NCBI GenBank assembly: GCA_030323305.1
Contig: CP106741.1
Coordinates: forward strand, 4,649,501-4,713,500
Direction: 5' to 3'
Source: Paenibacillus sp. CC-CFT747
Lineage (GTDB): Bacteria > Bacillota > Bacilli > Paenibacillales > NBRC-103111
DNA: 64,000 nucleotides
Shown: positions 1 to 8,449 of the stretch, one piece after another
Numbering within the stretch: the stretch's first letter is position 1
Layout: each line of letters opens with the position of its first letter
Program-made: the position numbers and the translations under genes
The notes under the pieces: generated by a model
The model's database searches: none
Told to the model about the DNA's origin: nothing
The model's input: the letters and a program-made list of their open reading frames with translations, nothing else

Positions 1-340
1 CCACCGGAGAAATCTGACGGATGACCAAATCACTGCGCTGATCGAGCGTCAGGGAAGAATAGGCATTACGTTCGTTCCCTGGTTTCTGAGCGAAGGAAAT
101 GCTTCCCTTAAGGATATCCTTAAGCATATCGACTACATCGGCACCCGCGGAGGTATGCCTTACCTGGGCTTCGGATCGGATTTTGACGGCTTCGATGGCG
201 GGATCCCCGGCTTGGAGCACCCCGGGTGCTTTCCTAACCTGGTGAATGAGCTGCAGAAGCATTATAAGGAAGACGAGGTTCGCGGCCTCCTGTTTGACAA
301 TTGGTACAAATTTTTGCAAGGCAATCTGCCACAGGTATGA
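1..340 (+). CDS. Membrane dipeptidase (peptidase family M19), C-terminal fragment
   Basis: The open frame enters from the left edge (codons from base 2) and stops at 338-340, giving about 112 C-terminal residues. The stretch GFGSDFDG followed by an acidic, Gly/Pro-rich segment is the typical C-terminal signature of M19 zinc dipeptidases (renal dipeptidase/AcdP type), and the preceding ITFVPWFL segment fits a strand of the TIM-barrel core. Members hydrolyse dipeptides with two active-site zinc ions; the metal ligands lie upstream of the window. About 200 bases separate it from korA, with a small inverted repeat at 385-399 but no clear U-tailed terminator. Confidence 0.85.
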   Translation, partial: HRRNLTDDQITALIERQGRIGITFVPWFLSEGNASLKDILKHIDYIGTRGGMPYLGFGSDFDGFDGGIPGLEHPGCFPNLVNELQKHYKEDEVRGLLFDNWYKFLQGNLPQV

Positions 341-549
341 AACAAGCTTTATATCACAATAATAGATAGTAAAAACCACAATCTATCTCGATGCGAGATA
401 TGTTTAATCTAATAATACTATATATCAAATGGACTTATTTCCTTGCTTTTTGCTGGGTGAAATCATAAAATTTGTTTGATGGGATTGAAAAGAAATATTA
501 ATAAGCTCCACATTGATTCGTTCGTTAAGTTAAAAGGGAGATGGACATC

Positions 550-2298
550 GTGATTAATCAGTTATCATGGAAAATCGGGGGACAGCAGGGGGAAGGTGTC
601 GAAAGTACGGACCGTATATTCTCGACCGCTCTTAACCGTCTGGGTTACTACTTGTACGGATACCGCCACTTCTCATCCCGGATTAAAGGCGGACATACGA
701 ATAACAAAATTCGCATCAGCACGAAGCCCATCCGGGCCATTTCGGATGATCTGGACATTCTGGTTGCCTTCGACCAGGAAAGCATCGATCTGAACGCACG
801 CGAGCTTCGCGACAGCGGAGTCATCGTAGCGGATGCCAAGTTTAACCCTACCGTTCCGGAAGGAGTAAACGCCCGCCTGTTCGCCGTTCCGATTACGGCG
901 ATTGCTGAAGAATTGGGAACATCCCTGATGAAGAACATGGTAGCTTCCGGCGCATCCTGGGCTCTCCTGGGCCTGCCAATGGAAGTTTTCAATAAAGCGG
1001 TAGAAGAAGAATTCGGACGCAAAGGTCCTGCGGTTGTAGAGAAAAATATTCAAGCCGTAGCGAGCGGAGCCCAATTCATTCTGGACCAAGCCGGCGGGCC
1101 GTTGGATCAATTCAAACTTGAGCCAGCCGACGGCAAGCAGAAGCTGTTTATGATCGGTAATGATGCGATCGGACTCGGCGCAGTGGCGGCGGGGTGCCGT
1201 TTCATGCCTGCTTATCCGATCACACCGGCTTCCGAGATCATGGAATATCTGATCAAGACGCTTCCGAAATTCGGCGGTACGGTTATTCAAACCGAAGACG
1301 AAATTGCAGCCTGCACGATGGCCATCGGAGCGAACTACGGCGGCGTAAGAACCCTGACAGCTTCCGCCGGTCCCGGCCTGTCCCTCATGATGGAAGCAAT
1401 CGGCCTTGCCGGTATGACCGAAACGCCGGTCGTTATCGTGGACACCCAGCGCGGAGGTCCTTCGACCGGTCTGCCTACCAAGCAGGAGCAGAGCGATATT
1501 CTCGCCATGATCCATGGTACGCACGGCGAGATTCCAAAGATCGTCATTTCCCCAAGTACCGTGGAAGAGTGCTTCTATGATACGGTGGAGGCCTTCAACC
1601 TGGCCGAGAAATACCAATGCCCGGTTATCATCGTGACGGACCTTCAGCTTAGCCTTGGTAAGCAATCGGCCGAGCAGTTGGACTTCAACCGTGTCGTGAT
1701 CGACCGCGGTCAGCTCGTAAGCGACGTCCAAGCCCGCGAAGACGGAAGCCTGTTCAAGCGTTATGAATTTACGGAAGACGGAATCTCCCCTCGTGTCCTT
1801 CCAGGGCAGAAGAACGGGATTCACCACGTGACCGGCGTAGAGCATGCCGAGGACGGCCGTCCGTCCGAAAGCCCGGTTAACCGCCGCAAAATGATGGATA
1901 AGCGGATGGATAAGCTGAAGCAAGTGAAGGTAACCAATCCGATTCTGGTGGACGCTCCGCACGAAGAGCCGGACCTGCTTATCATCGGAATGGGTTCCAC
2001 GGGTGGAACGATCGACGAAGCCAGACAGCGTCTTGCTGACGAGAACATCAAAACGAACCATGTTACCGTTCGTCTTATGCATCCGTTCCCTGCCGAAGAA
2101 CTCCGTCCCTACATGGACAAAGCGAAGAAAGTGGTTGTCGTGGAAAACAACGCAACGGCCCAGCTGGCTTCCTTGATCAAGCTGAACCTGCCGCACACGG
2201 CGGAGAAAATCCACAACCACCTGAAATATAACGGAAATCCGTTCCTACCTTCTGAAATTTACAACGAATGCAAGGGGATGTTCGTATGGCAACATTAA
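550..2298 (+). CDS. korA: 2-oxoglutarate (2-oxoacid):ferredoxin oxidoreductase, alpha subunit (gamma-alpha fusion)
   Basis: KorA oxidatively decarboxylates 2-oxoglutarate (or a related 2-oxoacid) to the acyl-CoA and reduces ferredoxin, working with KorB. The N-terminal part (about residues 1-190, WKIGGQQGEG then RIKGGHTNN) is the gamma-type domain. The middle (YPITPASE, then GGVRTLTASAGPG and TQRGGPSTGLP) is the pyrimidine-binding alpha domain, followed by the C-terminal transketolase-like domain. An ATG lies at 541, but it directly abuts the AAAGGGAG ribosome site; the GTG at 550 has a normal 9-base spacing, so I use it. Length of about 582 residues is normal for the family. It overlaps korB by 13 bases, so the two are translationally coupled. 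No ferredoxin-like delta subunit is present nearby. Confidence 0.93.
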   Translation: MINQLSWKIGGQQGEGVESTDRIFSTALNRLGYYLYGYRHFSSRIKGGHTNNKIRISTKPIRAISDDLDILVAFDQESIDLNARELRDSGVIVADAKFNPTVPEGVNARLFAVPITAIAEELGTSLMKNMVASGASWALLGLPMEVFNKAVEEEFGRKGPAVVEKNIQAVASGAQFILDQAGGPLDQFKLEPADGKQKLFMIGNDAIGLGAVAAGCRFMPAYPITPASEIMEYLIKTLPKFGGTVIQTEDEIAACTMAIGANYGGVRTLTASAGPGLSLMMEAIGLAGMTETPVVIVDTQRGGPSTGLPTKQEQSDILAMIHGTHGEIPKIVISPSTVEECFYDTVEAFNLAEKYQCPVIIVTDLQLSLGKQSAEQLDFNRVVIDRGQLVSDVQAREDGSLFKRYEFTEDGISPRVLPGQKNGIHHVTGVEHAEDGRPSESPVNRRKMMDKRMDKLKQVKVTNPILVDAPHEEPDLLIIGMGSTGGTIDEARQRLADENIKTNHVTVRLMHPFPAEELRPYMDKAKKVVVVENNATAQLASLIKLNLPHTAEKIHNHLKYNGNPFLPSEIYNECKGMFVWQH

Positions 2299-3152
2299 AA
2301 GACTTTAGAAATAACGTAAAACCTAACTGGTGCCCGGGCTGCGGAGACTTCTCCGTACAAGCGGCCATCCAAAGAGCGGCTGCCAATGTTGGCCTCGAGC
2401 CTGAGAGCTTGGCTATCGTCTCCGGAATCGGGTGCTCGGGACGGATTTCCGGTTACGTTAATGCCTACGGCTTCCATGGTGTGCACGGCCGCTCCCTTCC
2501 GATCGCGCAAGGCTTGAAAATGGCCAACCGCGAACTGACCGTTCTGGCAGCAGGCGGCGACGGCGACGGCTTCGCCATTGGGATGGGGCATACGGTTCAT
2601 GCCATCCGCCGCAACATCAACATCACGTACATCGTCATGGATAACCAAATTTACGGACTGACCAAAGGACAAACGTCCCCCCGCAGCTCCGAAGGCTTCA
2701 AGACGAAGAGTACTCCGCAAGGCTCGATTGAATCGGCGCTGGCTCCACTTGAAGTGGCTCTGGCTTCGGGCGCTACCTTCGTAGCCCAGTCCTTCTCGAG
2801 CAACCTGAAACAATTAACAACGTTAATTGAAGAAGGGATGAAGCACGAAGGCTTCTCGCTGATCAACGTGTTCAGCCCATGCGTAACCTTCAACAAGATC
2901 AACACCTACGACTGGTTCAAGGAAAACATCGTAGACCTCGAAGAAGATGCGAATTACGATTCGTCCAACCGGGTAGCTGCTATGACGAAGCTGATGGAGA
3001 CGAACGGCATGGTCACCGGGCTTATCTACCAAGATAAGAACCGCAAGAGCTACGAGGATCTGGTCGCGGGCTTCAAGCCGGAAGGGTTGGCCAACCAGAA
3101 CATCAAGCTGACCGAAGCCGAATTCGACAAGCTGGTAGCCGAGTTCAAATAA
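2286..3152 (+). CDS. korB: 2-oxoglutarate (2-oxoacid):ferredoxin oxidoreductase, beta subunit
   Basis: The thiamine-diphosphate-binding partner of KorA. It shows WCPGCGDF near the N-terminus and GIGCSG after it (cysteines for the [4Fe-4S] cluster), then a GDGDGFAIGMGH stretch and the Asn of MDNQIYGLTKGQ, which together form the TPP/Mg site. The start is the ATG at 2286, preceded by AAGGGGATG at good spacing inside the end of korA; a further in-frame ATG at 2268 would only add a non-conserved leader. Length is 288 residues, typical for KorB. A strong terminator follows at 3162-3191, ending the two-gene operon. Confidence 0.93.
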   Translation: MATLKDFRNNVKPNWCPGCGDFSVQAAIQRAAANVGLEPESLAIVSGIGCSGRISGYVNAYGFHGVHGRSLPIAQGLKMANRELTVLAAGGDGDGFAIGMGHTVHAIRRNINITYIVMDNQIYGLTKGQTSPRSSEGFKTKSTPQGSIESALAPLEVALASGATFVAQSFSSNLKQLTTLIEEGMKHEGFSLINVFSPCVTFNKINTYDWFKENIVDLEEDANYDSSNRVAAMTKLMETNGMVTGLIYQDKNRKSYEDLVAGFKPEGLANQNIKLTEAEFDKLVAEFK

Positions 3153-3161
3153 TGTTCATAG

Positions 3162-3191
3162 GCATAGGGGTTATCCCCTATGCTTTTTTTG
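3162..3191 (+). terminator. Rho-independent terminator of korAB
   Basis: A perfect 9-bp stem (GCATAGGGG with CCCCTATGC) and a four-base loop are followed by seven T's, just after the korB stop. Confidence 0.9.
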
Positions 3192-3237
3192 TTTAAACTA
3201 GTATCAAAGAGAAGAAGACCACGAGGAGGAAGACGTT

Positions 3238-3807
3238 ATGAAACAAGTGCCCATCGGCGTATCCGCCCGACACATTCATCTTTCCCCTGAGCATATCGAA
3301 GTCCTGTTCGGCAAGGGGTATGAGTTGAAAGAGATGAAGCCCCTTTCCCAGCCCGGCCAATTTGCAGCGGAGGAAACGGTCCGCGTTCAAGGGCCCAAGG
3401 GAGAGATCGGCAAGATCCGCATATTGGGACCCGCCCGGGGAAACACCCAGCTGGAAATCTCCCGAACGGATTCGTTCGGTCTAGGCGTTAAGCCGCCGGT
3501 CCGGGAATCCGGCCGTATCGAAGGAACACCCGGGATCAAAGTTATCGGCCCCGCCGGCGAGGTGGAGCTGGACAGAGGGGTGATCGTAGCGGCCCGTCAT
3601 ATTCACTTCCATACAAGCGATGCCGAACGCTGGGGGATCCAGGACAAGCAGATGCTGAAGGTAAGAGTAAACGGGGAACGCCCGCTCATTTTTGAAGAAG
3701 TGCTGGCCAGGGTTTCGGATTCCTATGCCTTGGACATGCATATCGATACCGATGAAGCGAATGCCGCAGGAGTTCAAACAGGGGATACCGCGGAAATCAT
3801 CGGATAA
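3238..3807 (+). CDS. pduL: Phosphate propanoyltransferase (PduL-type phosphotransacylase)
   Basis: PduL exchanges CoA for phosphate on acetyl- or propionyl-CoA to give the acyl phosphate. The protein (189 residues) has the two zinc-binding His motifs of the family: SARHIHLSPEH near the N-terminus and AARHIHFHTSDAERWG in the middle, with a duplicated beta-barrel layout between them. The start ATG is preceded by GAGGAGGAAGACGTT. There are no microcompartment shell genes or other pdu genes near, so this is the stand-alone type found in many Firmicutes, probably working in acetate/propionate metabolism. Its position right after korAB is suggestive (acyl-CoA from a ferredoxin-dependent oxidoreductase), but the terminator between them argues for separate transcription. 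Confidence 0.9.
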   Translation: MKQVPIGVSARHIHLSPEHIEVLFGKGYELKEMKPLSQPGQFAAEETVRVQGPKGEIGKIRILGPARGNTQLEISRTDSFGLGVKPPVRESGRIEGTPGIKVIGPAGEVELDRGVIVAARHIHFHTSDAERWGIQDKQMLKVRVNGERPLIFEEVLARVSDSYALDMHIDTDEANAAGVQTGDTAEIIG

Positions 3808-3812
3808 TGTCT

Positions 3813-3842
3813 TTGTGTTCGGGCGCCTCTCAATGATATAAT
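3813..3842 (+). promoter_or_regulatory. Putative sigma-A promoter of miaB-ricA
   Basis: TTGTGT at 3813-3818, an 18-base spacer, and a consensus TATAAT at 3837-3842, about 35 bases before the miaB start. Confidence 0.55.
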
Positions 3843-3877
3843 ATAAGGCATGAGATTTTGTAGAGAGGAAGTTCGAG

Positions 3878-5359
3878 ATGCCAGCAAAGAATAAATCCGA
3901 CAAGGATTTCTCTATATATTTTCAGCCTCCTTCCCTAACCGATGCCAAGAAACGCGGGAAGGAATCGATTGAGGTTCATTACGATTTTGCCATCCCCGAA
4001 GAGATGCAGACGTTCGGAAAGGATAAATATTATCTTATCCGCACCTACGGCTGCCAGATGAACGAGCATGATACCGAAACGATGAAGGGTCTTCTCGAAA
4101 CGATGGGCTATCAACCGACCGAAGACAAAAGGCAGGCAGACGTCATTCTTCTCAATACCTGTGCGATTAGGGAGAACGCGGAGGATAAGGTATTCGGGGA
4201 GCTGGGCCACCTGAAGGCGCTGAAGGCGGAGAAGCCTAATCTTGTGCTCGGCGTATGCGGCTGCATGTCCCAGGAAGAAGCCGTAGTAAACCGGATCTCC
4301 CAGAAGCATCCCTTTGTGGATATGATTTTCGGAACGCATAACATCCACCGGCTGCCGCATCTGCTCAAAGAAGCTTATTTCAGCAAAGAGATGGTCGTCG
4401 AAGTTTGGTCCAAGGAAGGCGACATCGTTGAGAATCTTCCGAAGAAGCGGGAAGGCATCAAAGCCTGGGTCAACATCATGTACGGCTGTGATAAATTCTG
4501 TACGTACTGTATCGTTCCGTATACACGCGGCAAGGAAAGAAGCCGCCGTCCGGAAGACGTATTGGCCGAGGTAAGAGACTTGGCCCGTCAAGGGTTCAAG
4601 GAAATCATGCTGCTAGGACAGAACGTCAACGCCTACGGAAAAGATTTTGAAGATATCTCGTATTCGTTCGGCGACCTGATGGATGACATCCGCAAGATCG
4701 ACATCCCCCGGATACGCTTTACGACTTCGCACCCTAGGGATTTTGACGATCGACTTATTGAAGTGCTGGCCAAACGCGGCAACCTGATGGAGCACATTCA
4801 TCTACCGGTCCAATCCGGAAGCACCGAGGTCCTGAAGAAGATGAGCCGCAAATACTCGCGGGAGCATTACTTGGAGCTCGTCGGTAGAATCCGCCAAGCT
4901 ATCCCGGATGCGGTCCTGACGACCGACATTATTGTCGGGTTCCCGGGTGAAACGGACGAGCAGTTCGAAGATACCCTATCGCTCGTCAAACAAGTCGGGT
5001 ATGATATGGCCTTTACCTTCATCTACTCTCCCCGGGAAGGGACACCGGCGGCGGCCATGGAGGACAATGTTCCGGAATCGGTCAAGAAGGAACGCCTGCA
5101 GAGGCTGAACGACACAATGAACGATTTGAGCAAGGCTAGCAACGACAAGCTGAAGGGCCAGATCGTGGAAGTGCTGGTCGAAGGGGAAAGCAAGAACAAC
5201 CCCGAGGTGCTGGCGGCACGCACGCGCGGCAACAAGCTGATTCATTTTACGGGTCCTAAAGAATGGATCGGCCAGCTGATGTACGTCAAGGTAACGGAAT
5301 CCCAGACATGGATTCTCAAAGGGGAACGGGTGGAAGAGCCGGTTCAGAAGGTTATTTAA
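3878..5359 (+). CDS. miaB: tRNA-2-methylthio-N6-dimethylallyladenosine synthase MiaB
   Basis: Radical-SAM methylthiotransferase that adds the 2-methylthio group to i6A37 of tRNAs reading U-starting codons. Order of domains: a poorly conserved N-terminal tail (about 65 residues), the UPF0004 domain with three cluster-binding cysteines (TYGCQMNEHD, LLNTCAIRENAEDK, GVCGCMSQEE), the radical-SAM core with CDKFCTYC (CxxxCxxC), and a C-terminal TRAM domain ending near the stop. Length 493 residues is close to Bacillus MiaB (YmcB). The start ATG follows AGAGAGGAAG. It sits directly before ricA, as in Bacillus. Confidence 0.96.
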   Translation: MPAKNKSDKDFSIYFQPPSLTDAKKRGKESIEVHYDFAIPEEMQTFGKDKYYLIRTYGCQMNEHDTETMKGLLETMGYQPTEDKRQADVILLNTCAIRENAEDKVFGELGHLKALKAEKPNLVLGVCGCMSQEEAVVNRISQKHPFVDMIFGTHNIHRLPHLLKEAYFSKEMVVEVWSKEGDIVENLPKKREGIKAWVNIMYGCDKFCTYCIVPYTRGKERSRRPEDVLAEVRDLARQGFKEIMLLGQNVNAYGKDFEDISYSFGDLMDDIRKIDIPRIRFTTSHPRDFDDRLIEVLAKRGNLMEHIHLPVQSGSTEVLKKMSRKYSREHYLELVGRIRQAIPDAVLTTDIIVGFPGETDEQFEDTLSLVKQVGYDMAFTFIYSPREGTPAAAMEDNVPESVKKERLQRLNDTMNDLSKASNDKLKGQIVEVLVEGESKNNPEVLAARTRGNKLIHFTGPKEWIGQLMYVKVTESQTWILKGERVEEPVQKVI

Positions 5360-5392
5360 TCTCTTATTTACTAAGGAAAGTTGGGGAATCGG

Positions 5393-5848
5393 ATGACAGC
5401 CGAACATCATCACAATGACGATCACTGCACGATGGAGAGACACACCAATACCGAAATGATCGTAAGCGAAGACATCATCGCCAAAGCCAAGGAACTCGCT
5501 GACTTGATTTCCGCGTCGGATGACGTTCAATTCTATAAGAAGGCCGAGAAGCAGATCCAAGGCAATGACCATGTGCAGAAGCTGATCAGCGCCATCAAGA
5601 AAAAGCAGAAGGAGATTGTAGCCTTCGAATCCTTCGATAACAAAGCCATGGTGGAAAAGATCGAAGGGGAAATTGCCGTGCTTCAGGATGAACTCGACGG
5701 CATTCCGATCGTACGCGAATTTCAGCAAACCCAGAGCGACATCAATTATGTGCTGCAGCTTGTAATGACCATCGTTCGTGATACCGTTTCGGAAAAAATC
5801 GAAGTCGAGCAGGGACAAGCCGAGGAGCCGGCGTCTTGCAGCGAATAA
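5393..5848 (+). CDS. ricA: RicA/YmcA, YlbF-family subunit of the RicAFT (Y-complex)
   Basis: RicA forms a complex with RicF (YlbF) and RicT (YaaT) that carries Fe-S clusters, supports RNase Y-dependent mRNA maturation, and is needed for competence, biofilm and sporulation. The body (from MIVSEDIIAKAKELADLI onward) is the helical YlbF-family fold; the N-terminus is His/Asp-rich with one Cys, and a second Cys lies four residues from the end, compatible with the cluster-binding tail known in this family. ATG at 5393 has GGGG six bases upstream; a TTG at 5381 is an alternative. It follows miaB by 33 bases, the conserved ymcB-ymcA order. Confidence 0.9.
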   Translation: MTAEHHHNDDHCTMERHTNTEMIVSEDIIAKAKELADLISASDDVQFYKKAEKQIQGNDHVQKLISAIKKKQKEIVAFESFDNKAMVEKIEGEIAVLQDELDGIPIVREFQQTQSDINYVLQLVMTIVRDTVSEKIEVEQGQAEEPASCSE

Positions 5849-5913
5849 CTTGTGCCTTATCCGCCGGAAAAGCAGACCTTCCTTAGCGGATAAGACAACG
5901 AGGAATAGAGAAA

Positions 5914-5945
5914 AGCACCGGATGACAGGCATCCGGTGCTTTTTG
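5914..5945 (+). terminator. Terminator of miaB-ricA
   Basis: A 10-bp stem (AGCACCGGAT with ATCCGGTGCT), a seven-base loop and a run of T's, 66 bases after ricA. Confidence 0.88.
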
Positions 5946-5948
5946 TCT

Positions 5949-6802
5949 TCACCCTCTATCCGGTAGGGTCCGTCTTTTCTGGTAACGTCGGGGAGAGACG
6001 CCATAGCGGCTCTTGAACACCCGCTCGAAGTGGGTGAGCGTCTGGAAGCCGGAGATGTGGCACACTTCCGTGATCGTAAGCCGGGAAGCGCTTAATAAGG
6101 AAACGGCAAAAGTAAGTCTCAAATGCTGCAAATACGCCTGAAAGGGCATCCCGGTGTGCTTGCGAAAGCATTCGCTAAAGTAGTTAGGGATAGTCGCGCC
6201 TGCCGGGCCGCCGTTTCGAGCGGAAGCGGGTCCCGGAAATGATGATGCATATAGACCAACGCCTTCTGAATCGGGGAGAAGGCCGGAGGCGGGAAGGCCC
6301 CGGCTTCCGTCTCGACCCCGCTTTGTCTTGCCAGCTCCAGCAAAATTCTCTCCATCGCTCCCCGAATCATCAGGCTGCCCCCAAGCCGGCGATCGGTCGT
6401 TTCTTCTTCGATTCTCTCGAATTCCTCTTGGATTCGGATGGCCGACGTTGGCGTGAAATCGGCCATCAGCAGGCGGCCGTCTGCAAATAGCAGCCCGCGC
6501 AGCTCATCCGAAAGCATCTCTTCGTCGAAAACAAGATTGAACAGCCGCATCGAATCCGAGCCGTCGGCGTAAATTTCGTGAAAATCGGCGGGGGTGAGCA
6601 AAAACAGGCTGCCGGGCGTTAGAGGATGCTTCTGCCCATTGACGATATTCCATCCTTTGCCGGACGTGATGAAACAAAGCTCATAGAACTCGTGCCAGTG
6701 AAGCTCATGGCGGCCTCCTACTTCCTGGCGGTAGAGCTTCAAAGGAGAGGAAGAGTGGAGGAACTGCTCCTTCCTAAGCCGGTTGGGCTGTTTGCCGTTC
6801 AT
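5949..6802 (-). CDS. AraC-family transcriptional regulator (frame interrupted)
   Basis: The N-terminal part is a cupin sensor domain (HELHWHEFYELCFITSG and PGSLFLLTPADFHEI are typical metal/ligand-cupin strands); the C-terminal part is the double helix-turn-helix of AraC/XylS (ITEVCHISGFQTLTHFERVFKSRYG, SPRRYQ). The frame breaks around 6195-6206, inside the first HTH: adding one base restores a continuous reading into the NYFSECFRKHTGMPFQAYL segment, so I treat the two parts as one gene of about 284 codons. Start ATG at 6802 has GGGGAGGAG upstream. It lies downstream of, and in the same direction as, the PhyH dioxygenase gene and may control it; that is inference from position. Confidence 0.8.
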
Positions 6803-6865
6803 TGCGGAGGACTCCTCCCCGAAACTAATGGTTAGCCCGAGTATAGCACATTCGCCGTAACACGG

Positions 6866-7597
6866 TTAGGCATTGGCGTATTCGTTGCCGGCCAGATCCT
6901 TGCCTCTCGCGAGCCATACTTTGAAGTTCCGGTTCTTCTCGGGGTACACCTTCATGTCCGTAGCAAAATAGCGCATCGTATAGCCGCAACGCCGGTAGGG
7001 GCTTGTGTTAGGTGTGGCCCCATGGATGATGCGGGAGTCATGCAGGGAACATTCTCCCGGTTCGAGCTCGAAATAGACGGCGCGGGAATCGTCCAGGTTC
7101 TTGATCTGGGTATGGAAAAGATTGCGGGAGCCGTCGACCGGCTCATATTCTGAGAATCCGTTAGTATGCGTGCCGGGTATCACCCGCATGCAGCCGTTTT
7201 CCTTGCTGCTTCGGTCCAGGGCGAGCCAGATGGTGACGATCGAGTGGAAGTGGCTGACCCGCCCCTTCCAATAAGCCGAATCTTCGTGCCAGGGAGTCGC
7301 TCTTCCCACATAAGGGTCCTTGCAAATGAAATGGCTGGACCAAAGCCCGATGTTCGGCCCAATTAACGGCTCTACCAAATCAAGCGCTTCTTCGCTCAGC
7401 AGAAAGTCCAGCAGCCTGTCCTCCCGAAAGTGGGGAGTGTCGAGCTCATCCGATAGCTTCTTTCCCTTCTGCGCCAGCTGTTCCTCGAAGAGCTGCGTCA
7501 GCTCCGCCATTTTCTCAGGAGAAAACAACGGCTTGTGATACAACAAATACCCATGTTCCTTATAAAACTGCACTTCTTCGGCCGTCAGCTTGCTCAT
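6866..7597 (-). CDS. Phytanoyl-CoA dioxygenase (PhyH) family Fe(II)/2-oxoglutarate oxygenase
   Basis: Double-stranded beta-helix oxygenase of about 243 residues. The metal triad is visible: HxD in WHEDSAYW (about H104, D106) and the distal His in IIHGATPN (about H192), followed by an Arg-rich YRRCGYTMRY segment where 2-oxoglutarate normally binds. The start used here is the ATG at 7597, preceded by GAGGAGG at good spacing; an upstream in-frame ATG would add 18 unlikely residues. The substrate cannot be told from sequence; relatives hydroxylate acyl-CoAs, ectoine or secondary metabolites. An AraC regulator lies 63 bases downstream on the same strand. Confidence 0.87.
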   Translation of the reverse strand: MSKLTAEEVQFYKEHGYLLYHKPLFSPEKMAELTQLFEEQLAQKGKKLSDELDTPHFREDRLLDFLLSEEALDLVEPLIGPNIGLWSSHFICKDPYVGRATPWHEDSAYWKGRVSHFHSIVTIWLALDRSSKENGCMRVIPGTHTNGFSEYEPVDGSRNLFHTQIKNLDDSRAVYFELEPGECSLHDSRIIHGATPNTSPYRRCGYTMRYFATDMKVYPEKNRNFKVWLARGKDLAGNEYANA

Positions 7598-7711
7598 GGT
7601 CAGGGCCCTCCTCGCGTGTTCTTGTTTCTTAGGCTTACTATAAGGCAACAAGCTTCCTTAATGCTTATCATTTGCTTAGAAAAAGTTAGCTTATCTTCCG
7701 GTGCACCCGCT

Positions 7712-7741
7712 TTGTGAAAGGAAGAGGGGATATGGTAAAAT
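7712..7741 (+). promoter_or_regulatory. Putative sigma-A promoter of the YciI-like gene
   Basis: TTGTGA at 7712-7717, an 18-base spacer, TAAAAT at 7736-7741, about 36 bases upstream of the start codon. Confidence 0.45.
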
Positions 7742-7777
7742 GATCGGGAATCCAGGAGACAAGGAGAGTGGACGGAA

Positions 7778-8049
7778 GTGGCTTATTTCGCAGCGTTTTT
7801 GGCTATGCAGAACCCGGAAAGAAACCAGGAGCTCAGGCCTCAGCATTTGCAGTATTTGAAAGATCGGGAAGAGGAGGGAAAGCTTTTCGGGTGCGGTCCC
7901 TTCGCGGATGGAAGCGGCGGGCTCGTCATCTACAAGGCGGATTCTTACGAGGAAGCAAAAGAAATAGCAGAGAAGGATCCTTATGTGACGGAGGGGTCCG
8001 TCGGCTCGAGCTGCGGGAATGGAAATTTACTCAAACGGTCCAGTTGTAA
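7778..8049 (+). CDS. YciI-like family protein (frame interrupted near the 3' end)
   Basis: Small ferredoxin-like alpha/beta barrel protein of about 91 residues, beginning at GTG 7778 (AAGGAGAG upstream). FAAFLAMQNPERNQELRPQHLQYL is the usual YciI opening (His in the LRPQHL stretch) and DPYVTEG followed by the ELREWKFT ending is the usual close. The frame shifts at the G run 7993-7996; one additional G joins DPYVTEG to the VRRLELREW ending that stops at 8047-8049. As the sequence stands, the product would instead end in unrelated residues. Biochemical role of this family is poorly known. Confidence 0.78.
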
Positions 8050-8449
8050 TAAAGGATACATAATAAATATTATGTAAACTTACCTCCTATTCTGTAATCG
8101 GACAACCAACCTGTGGCAAGGAAAGCATAGGGAATTCTTTTCCCATTCGAACTCATTTCTCATTTGAATTTGGCCTCCATTCGGAGGCTTTTTTATTTCT
8201 TAAGGTTTTCTTAACCAGCTGCTTTCCTCATCTTTAGTCGCCCCGTTGAATATAGTAGGCAGGAACCTTCTTTTTTCGGGTGAAGCCTGTCCTTTAATGG
8301 ACACTAAATGCATGGGAAAGACTGCACCGTTCCAACCCAAAACCCTTCACCTGGCACTCTCATTAAAAAATTTGGAGAAACATAGCAGGAAAATCCCGGC
8401 CCGTTAAGAATATATTATTAATTCCGTAAAATATGGAGGGGGACTTGGA
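8050..8449. other. 400-base intergenic region upstream of the second oxidoreductase operon
   Basis: No reading frame with a credible ribosome site is seen. It holds a 7-bp inverted repeat (ACATAAT/ATTATGT, 8058-8075), the terminator at 8173-8195, and an AT-rich stretch leading to the GGAGGGGG site at 8435-8442. I could not identify a convincing promoter or riboswitch, although the long leader leaves room for regulation. Confidence 0.5.
8173..8195 (+). terminator. Short GC-rich terminator
   Basis: GCCTCC and GGAGGC pair over an ATTC loop and are followed by six T's. It lies about 125 bases after the YciI-like gene, for which it is the likely terminator. Confidence 0.7.

Noticed and set aside
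673..2220. Long minus-strand open frame opposite korA
   Set aside because: No recognisable domain, no ribosome site, and the plus strand encodes a clear KorA; an antisense shadow of codon bias.
8050..8449. T-box or other known riboswitch in the leader of the second oxidoreductase operon
   Set aside because: No T-box sequence, no paired expression platform; only one short terminator for the upstream gene.
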